This document shows, piece after piece, positions 59,212 through 64,000 of a stretch of 64,000 nt of DNA; position 1 is the stretch's first letter, and each line of letters opens with the position of its first letter. Below the pieces are notes generated by a model. The model was not told where the DNA came from. It searched no databases and worked only from the letters and a program-made list of their open reading frames with translations. A program made the translations under genes and the position numbers. Source of the stretch: an uncultured Prevotella sp. (lineage in GTDB: Bacteria > Bacteroidota > Bacteroidia > Bacteroidales > Bacteroidaceae); NCBI GenBank assembly GCA_900541575.1, contig UQKO01000003.1, forward strand, positions 1 through 64,000. Reading direction: 5' to 3'.

Positions 59212-62200
59212 TTAGCATTCAGCAAGCTTTTGAATGTGAGCGTTCGTATAGTAATGTTTTAGGATATCGGTATAGGAAAAACCTCTGTCGGCCATGACGG
59301 CAGCTCCTATTTGGCACAATCCTACGCCATGTCCCCATCCAGCACCAATCAACTTAAACAACGCAGGAATGCCTGTCTGTGCGTTCACTTCATGACGCTC
59401 CACAATGAATGCGGAACTATAGAGATGACTATCAGAGAGCATACGGCGGATTTCCAATTCTTTTCCTACTGTTAAGGTGCGCTTGCTTCCTATTACTTGC
59501 AGACGGATTAGTCTGCCGCTAGCCCCTCGTTCTATGGGTTTGAGATCAATGATGTCGCCAAACTCAAGTCCTAGCTTGCTTTCAATCAAAGTACGAATTT
59601 TTTCTTGGCTCAACGTAACGCTCCAGCGATAGAAGTCTTGTGTCTCTTGGTCGTAGTTGTTGAGCACTTGGGATAGCAGATGCTTGTCGTTTGTGTTGCA
59701 GAAAGCTTCGGCGCTATTGCGAATCCATTTTTCTGCTTCTTCTTCATTTGTGAGGTCGGGTAGGGAGGTTGATGCAGCATCTCTTATCGGGCTGAGATAA
59801 GGATATTCTGTATCATCCCAACACGCACTATAGCGTTCGCTAACTCCTCCACAACATTTTGAGAATCTAGCATCGCATAGTTCTCCGTCGAATGTGAGTA
59901 CTTCTCCTTCTGTATCTCTTACGGCTTGTTTCACCTGGGGTAAGGCAGCTCGGGTGATACCTTGGTAGCGTTGGCAATGGTCGTCTGCACAGACATCGTA
60001 GAGCATATGATCAGAACGATCGTGCCAACGTAGCATTTCATCGGAGTGGTGTACGAAGTTGAAATAGCCTTCTGCACGGTTGCTTCCTTTGAGGCGATGG
60101 AGCATCTGGCTGTATACCCAACTTCTCGATACTACGGCATGCGTTCTAAGGAGTTCAAGAGAGGACGTAGCGCTCATCTCCGAGGAAATTACGCTTTCGA
60201 GATAATCCTCAACAGGTAGCTCGTTGATAATCACTAATTTCTCTTCATCAACAATCAACTTCAATCGACCACGGAAGGTTTGGCTCTCTTGTCGTTCCCA
60301 ATGGAATCCAATGCCAATTGTAACGTTTTGAAGTGTGAAGGACGCTTTTCCTTCCTGCTCAGGGATGAAGTTTAGTTCGCTATAGATATTGCCATTCCAA
60401 AGAATGCCGCCATCCACGCATTCAACAGTCTGCTTGCCTTCTATTACAGCTCCTTTCGCCATGAAAGCACCATTGAGTTCAAACTCCACTTTTTGCGCAT
60501 GAAGAATGCCTACGCTGATTCGGCGATTTACTAGAGATTTGAGTAAGCACGTTTCATGATGAGAGTTTGATTCTGTACTCGCTGTGGCATTTCTTTTCCT
60601 TCCATGCAACTTACGCACAACAGCATTTATTTCGGCATCGTCGAGCGTCACTTCGCGAAGGATGGATGTAGCTAGTTGGGGAGTCATTTTCTTGAAATCT
60701 TCCTCGCGAGGCGTGATGAGCAGTCCGCCCATGTCAATAGACCCTGGGCTTACAAGACACTTCTCATTTTCCTCAGCTGTGTAGCATTTGGGGCGATGTT
60801 TCTTGCGAGGAAATACGATGGTCACAATATGGTCGTCAATATTAGGGCCGCTTTCTTGTCGCCAACAGAGGATATTTACATCAGGCTCTTTCCCTTTCTT
60901 GTCAATGGGCAGTGCGTCCATAAGTTTTTTGAGCAAAATAGGGTTGCCGTTCGTAGCAGGAGGACCTTGCACCACGAACGCTGGGCAAGCATATCCTTTC
61001 AGTCGGAATATTCCACCAGTCTTGGGCATATAGCCCATTTCTTCCAAGTCGGCCTCTTCCTCCTTTGTGGTGGGATAGATGCGCTCCAGTTTGTGTTCGT
61101 AATAAGCCCAATCTTTCTCTATGGGTACGAAGCCGCGATCGCCCGCTTGCAGATGCGCATGGTCGGGAGCAGAAGCACCGCAGTTTGCTCCGTTGTAGAA
61201 TACAAACATACCTGGCAGATTCCATGCTACTTTATCGATCAATGAGGAGAAATGTTTAAACTCTTGGTCAGTGTGCCGACGCGTGGGAATCGTGAGATGA
61301 TGGGGAAGAATAGGGTAGGGGTTGACTAACAGTTGAAGTGTACCCATTGTGGGCAGTGACAGTTGTAGAGTTGGACGATTTTTGTCGCACAAAAAGCAAG
61401 GACGTGCCTTGATGGTCTTTGCATCAATCTTTGCTCCTGTACTCACAATGCGTGAGGGATTGAATTGTACATGCAACTCGTTGTCGCCTAGAGAAAGAGA
61501 ACGATTTTGTGCCTTCTCATTCAAGTCGTTGAATCGTTGCTTGGCTTCGTCCCACGTGTTCATCTGCAGGTCGAAGAATTTGATGGTCTCTTGTTTGTCG
61601 AGTGGATGGTTCCATCGGGCAATCATGGCTTTACGAGCACGCAGTTCTAGTGTGCGCAATAAGTCTTTGTAGGCATTGTTCTTATTTTGATGGGCAATAT
61701 CTAGTTGTGCATCAGAATTACCATCCCAGCGACGACACAGATAAAGTTCTTTAAAAATTCTACCAATGCGATAGTGGCGTGAGAAGATCAAGCCGAGGGC
61801 ATAGTCCTCTCCGTAGCTCGTATTAGGAAAACCTATTTTTCTCAAAATGTCTGTGCGGAAAGCACGGGGAGCTCCGAGCCCATTGATTCTAAGGGCATTG
61901 TTACGTCCATTTTCTGGTGTCCATTCTGTGTGGGCAATAAGACCAGGAGGAAGCGTTTGTAAATCAAAGTTAACCATGCGGTAACTACCAATCACCATAG
62001 CTGCTTTTTGTGTATGGAAAGCGTCCACAATCTGACTAAGTGTATGGGGAGAAGAGTAGAGGTCGTCTGAATCGAGTTGCACGGCAAAGCGTCCGCAATG
62101 TTCAGAGCGTATTGCCAAGTCCCAACATCCACCAATGCCTAAATCGGTGCGCGAAGGAGTGATGAGTACAACGCGTGGGTCGATAGCCAATTCCTTGACG

Positions 62201-63099
62201 GCATCGGAAGTGCCATCAGTAGAATGATTGTCGACAATGAGGACGTTAAAAGAGAACTTTGTTTGTTGTTCCAATACGGAATGGATGGCATCCTTGATTG
62301 TACGTACACGATTACGTACGGGGATAATCACACTAGCTTCTACGGGATACGTTTCGGTGTCCTCGTTGGGTAATTCGTCATATTCGTTAGGAGCAAGCCA
62401 GGCACCAATATGTTTAAGGTGTTCGGTACAGGCCTTTTCCATCTCTAGTTGTACTTCGCGATTGGAAGGATTTACGTAATCGAACTGTTTTTGACCTGAT
62501 GCGCGAAGATCTGTTTCTTTTTCTGTATACAAAGGCTCTCGCACGTGAAGAATATCTCCGTGTGCACTCACGTAGAGTCTTAGAGCATAGAAAGCTGCAT
62601 GGCGGTATCTTGCATTTTTCTCAGCCTTGAGAAAATCTTTTATATCCTTTGTGCGATAGAGCACCAACGATCCGAAATCAAAGTCGTCTCTTAATGCGCC
62701 TTCTTGATAATCTATTACAGGATGAATACCTTGATCGTCATAACGATCAGAATAGACCATTAGTGCTTGTTCTTTGTGGTCGACATCCAATGTCGCTTGA
62801 ATTAGGCGTTCGATAGCTCTATAACCCAAAGTTAGTTTGTGCGTGCTTAAATACGCAATGGTATAACGGGCTGTAACTTGTTGAGCTATTTGTCGTAGAA
62901 ACTTGATGCTGCGCAGATTGTCAGCTTCTATTGTGGAGCATCTTTCATCGGTATATTGTACTGCCGACTGCATACTTTCGGCTGTGCATACGAGGTATAG
63001 ATGATTGACTGCCACACAGTCTTTTATTTCTTTAATCAGCAAGTCCGTGCCCTCATTTTGAGGAACATAGGCCAAGACAAAGTCTGTTTTTTCTTGCAT
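59212..63099 (-). CDS. Multidomain fusion: glycosyltransferase 2, DUF4922 (GalT/HIT-like), SpoIID
   Basis: A 1,295-residue protein from the ATG at 63099 ([14 protein letters not shown]); the longer frame adds an unlikely N-terminus. Residues 1-200 look like a degenerate GT-A glycosyltransferase ([21 protein letters not shown]). Residues about 253-480 are a complete GT2 domain ([25 protein letters not shown] with the DxD metal site). About 540-880 form DUF4922, with CFLCDKNRP and a histidine triad-like [10 protein letters not shown], related to galactose-1-phosphate uridylyltransferase and Ap4A phosphorylases. About 900-1290 are a SpoIID/LytB domain ([29 protein letters not shown] in parts, [24 protein letters not shown]), known in sporulation as a peptidoglycan lytic transglycosylase. 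No signal peptide is visible. Similar fusions occur in Bacteroidales as I recall; the reaction is unknown. Confidence 0.82.
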   Translation of the reverse strand: MQEKTDFVLAYVPQNEGTDLLIKEIKDCVAVNHLYLVCTAESMQSAVQYTDERCSTIEADNLRSIKFLRQIAQQVTARYTIAYLSTHKLTLGYRAIERLIQATLDVDHKEQALMVYSDRYDDQGIHPVIDYQEGALRDDFDFGSLVLYRTKDIKDFLKAEKNARYRHAAFYALRLYVSAHGDILHVREPLYTEKETDLRASGQKQFDYVNPSNREVQLEMEKACTEHLKHIGAWLAPNEYDELPNEDTETYPVEASVIIPVRNRVRTIKDAIHSVLEQQTKFSFNVLIVDNHSTDGTSDAVKELAIDPRVVLITPSRTDLGIGGCWDLAIRSEHCGRFAVQLDSDDLYSSPHTLSQIVDAFHTQKAAMVIGSYRMVNFDLQTLPPGLIAHTEWTPENGRNNALRINGLGAPRAFRTDILRKIGFPNTSYGEDYALGLIFSRHYRIGRIFKELYLCRRWDGNSDAQLDIAHQNKNNAYKDLLRTLELRARKAMIARWNHPLDKQETIKFFDLQMNTWDEAKQRFNDLNEKAQNRSLSLGDNELHVQFNPSRIVSTGAKIDAKTIKARPCFLCDKNRPTLQLSLPTMGTLQLLVNPYPILPHHLTIPTRRHTDQEFKHFSSLIDKVAWNLPGMFVFYNGANCGASAPDHAHLQAGDRGFVPIEKDWAYYEHKLERIYPTTKEEEADLEEMGYMPKTGGIFRLKGYACPAFVVQGPPATNGNPILLKKLMDALPIDKKGKEPDVNILCWRQESGPNIDDHIVTIVFPRKKHRPKCYTAEENEKCLVSPGSIDMGGLLITPREEDFKKMTPQLATSILREVTLDDAEINAVVRKLHGRKRNATASTESNSHHETCLLKSLVNRRISVGILHAQKVEFELNGAFMAKGAVIEGKQTVECVDGGILWNGNIYSELNFIPEQEGKASFTLQNVTIGIGFHWERQESQTFRGRLKLIVDEEKLVIINELPVEDYLESVISSEMSATSSLELLRTHAVVSRSWVYSQMLHRLKGSNRAEGYFNFVHHSDEMLRWHDRSDHMLYDVCADDHCQRYQGITRAALPQVKQAVRDTEGEVLTFDGELCDARFSKCCGGVSERYSACWDDTEYPYLSPIRDAASTSLPDLTNEEEAEKWIRNSAEAFCNTNDKHLLSQVLNNYDQETQDFYRWSVTLSQEKIRTLIESKLGLEFGDIIDLKPIERGASGRLIRLQVIGSKRTLTVGKELEIRRMLSDSHLYSSAFIVERHEVNAQTGIPALFKLIGAGWGHGVGLCQIGAAVMADRGFSYTDILKHYYTNAHIQKLAEC

Positions 63100-63128
63100 G
63101 GGAAGGTTTCTTAATATAGTTCGTGGGG

Positions 63129-63136
63129 CAAAGATA
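63129..63136 (-). promoter_or_regulatory. Promoter -7 box for the fusion gene
   Basis: Minus strand TATCTTTG, 30 bp before the chosen start; it lies inside the longer alternative frame, which supports the shorter start. No -33 box. Confidence 0.5.
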
Positions 63137-63383
63137 ATGAAATAATACGAATTATGTTGGTTTGTAAAAGGCACAAAGACTATTCCCAACAATAAATACT
63201 TCTATACTCCAACGCTTTGCGTAGATTTCATAGGCACGCATAAAATTGAGTTATCATTCAGCTAGATAAATGCTACGGACGAAAGAGATAAAGTCACTCT
63301 CTTTTAAGCACACACACCACACCTATATAACAACACGCGCGCGAGGCAAAATCACCTTGTTATGCGTTCAAAATCAGTCTATC

Positions 63384-63452
63384 CTATCGGTCTTTATCCA
63401 TAGAGTCTATCGGTCTTCATCGTTAGCACCTAATGGTCTTCATCGTTAGAGT
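63384..63452. repeat. Three tandem 23-bp repeats
   Basis: Units at 63384-63406, 63407-63429 and 63430-63452, consensus CTATCGGTCTTCATCG plus TTAGAGT. Units 2 and 3 differ at few positions; unit 1 is more diverged. They end 8 bp from the stop of the DUF4248 gene. The 23-bp length rules out in-frame protein repeats. Confidence 0.75.
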
Positions 63453-63460
63453 ACTAAGAT

Positions 63461-63715
63461 TTAGGTCGTAGAAACAGCTTCATCTTCATCGTCAAAACAA
63501 CCTTTCAGAAGGCCTAAATAATCCACGATGAGGCGAGTCTCACGAATCGTAAGATTTTGCCTTTTGTCGAACGAAGAGTAGCAGGTCAGCTGTTCGTAAA
63601 GATCTGTGCATCGCTTAATCATTCCCGTCAGTCGTCTTACCGCATTGCGTGGTTCACAATCAGGGAAATAGAGCATAGCCAGTGAGCGGCGAGTATAAGA
63701 AGAGTTTAATCTCAT
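63461..63715 (-). CDS. DUF4248 protein
   Basis: An 84-residue protein. RRSLAMLYFPDCEPRNAVRRLTGMIKRC followed by QNLTIRETRLIVDYLGLL matches the DUF4248 pattern, in which a short helical domain recognises or mimics DNA-binding elements; function unknown. In Bacteroidales it is common near HU-like genes and in mobile or accessory DNA. The tail DDEDEAVSTT is acidic. No partner gene is visible between it and the window end. Confidence 0.8.
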   Translation of the reverse strand: MRLNSSYTRRSLAMLYFPDCEPRNAVRRLTGMIKRCTDLYEQLTCYSSFDKRQNLTIRETRLIVDYLGLLKGCFDDEDEAVSTT

Positions 63716-64000
63716 ATCTATTATTTATTTTAAAATTTATAACTTAATCAGGGCAATGAACACACGAATGCCTCGCTCCTGCATTCTTGCCAACCAAGAA
63801 CTTCTGCTGATATACCATTACCGATTCCTTGCTCCAATACCTGCGATATAGCCAATTCAAACTTACCCTTTGTTTGCTGCGTATAGTTCCACACTCTATC
63901 AGAAAAGCTCTAATGTCTTTTTCAATGTTTCATAGGCTTGTCTCTGAAGAATATGTGCTAACTTTGCAGTGCAAATGTGAAAGCAAGATTACCCAAAAGT
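63716..64000. other. Right-end intergenic region
   Basis: 285 bp. A promoter (63937-63966) points out of the window on plus. On minus, about 50 codons between 63748 and 63908 read as protein-like but have no ATG and follow a stop codon. Confidence 0.5.
63937..63966 (+). promoter_or_regulatory. Promoter for the next gene beyond the window
   Basis: CTTG (63937-63940), 18-nt spacer, TAACTTTG (63959-63966). The downstream gene would begin after 64000. Confidence 0.6.

Larger units (their letters stand above)
63100..63460. other. Intergenic region upstream of the fusion gene
   Basis: 361 bp. It holds a -7 box (63129-63136, minus), a GC-alternating CGCGCGCG stretch near 63332, and three 23-bp repeats (63384-63452). 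No gene seen. Confidence 0.65.

Noticed and set aside
63748..63908. Possible small minus-strand gene near the right end (reads WNYTQQTKGKFELAISQVLE in part)
   Set aside because: About 50 protein-like codons, but no ATG and a stop just upstream; it may be a fragment or chance. Left out for lack of a start and context.

Overview
The window looks like a chromosomal segment of a Bacteroidales bacterium, most likely Prevotella-like. The evidence is a serine palmitoyltransferase for sphingolipids, lipoproteins of Bacteroidetes families (DUF4270, DUF4296), a PorE-like type IX secretion (T9SS) component, an HU-type DNA-binding protein with a C-terminal winged-helix-like part, a DUF4248 protein, and promoters that repeatedly match the Bacteroidetes consensus TTTG-N19-TAnnTTTG. 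Shine-Dalgarno sequences are largely absent. Most of the window is ordinary housekeeping DNA with alternating short operons, many closed by clear stem-loops.

Layout. 0.2-7 kb: serine palmitoyltransferase, L-serine dehydratase and class III fructose-1,6-bisphosphatase on minus, then pgk on plus. 7-15 kb: a substrate-binding lipoprotein, a TPR protein, a secreted esterase, a YgjP-like metalloprotease, an alpha/beta hydrolase and dapA. 15-19 kb: PorE-like lipoprotein followed by the MlaE/MlaF lipid transporter pair. 19-23 kb: a minus-strand run with YciO/TsaC-like protein, Maf, KdsC, DUF2520 protein and a lipid A type acyltransferase. 24-28 kb: engB, an orphan histidine kinase and an EF-G2 paralogue without the catalytic histidine. 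28-35 kb: panC-panD, divergent from a half-length glycogen synthase, a DUF4270 lipoprotein, a sugar nucleotidyltransferase and a GH27 alpha-galactosidase. 35-44 kb: a 59-residue protein, DUF4296 lipoprotein, lspA, a DksA-like protein, ileS, and a T9SS-type secreted protein with a 60-residue companion. 44-52 kb: a nuclease/transposase remnant, an HU-like gene, a DUF2807 lipoprotein, a TonB-dependent receptor, tRNA-Tyr, ribH, a membrane TPR protein and recF. 52-64 kb: gltB-gltD, a 1,295-residue glycosyltransferase-DUF4922-SpoIID fusion and a DUF4248 gene.

Several genes form an envelope theme: PorE and a likely T9SS cargo, LspA and at least five predicted lipoproteins, MlaEF, KdsC plus acyltransferase for lipopolysaccharide, sphingolipid synthesis, and the SpoIID fusion. 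Serine is used by both the palmitoyltransferase and the dehydratase; pgk and fructose bisphosphatase face each other across a long intergenic region.

The least explained DNA is intergenic. There are two arrays of 22-bp palindromic units (about 23.6 and 44.7 kb) of the same design, a dispersed hairpin element (10.4 kb once; 45.8 kb as a tandem pair), a 20-nt motif shared with two other sites, a 131-bp inverted-repeat element before ribH, and a 23-bp triple repeat near the right end. The two proteins most worth study are the fusion protein and EF-G2. No CRISPR array, intact transposase, prophage or recognisable defence system is visible.
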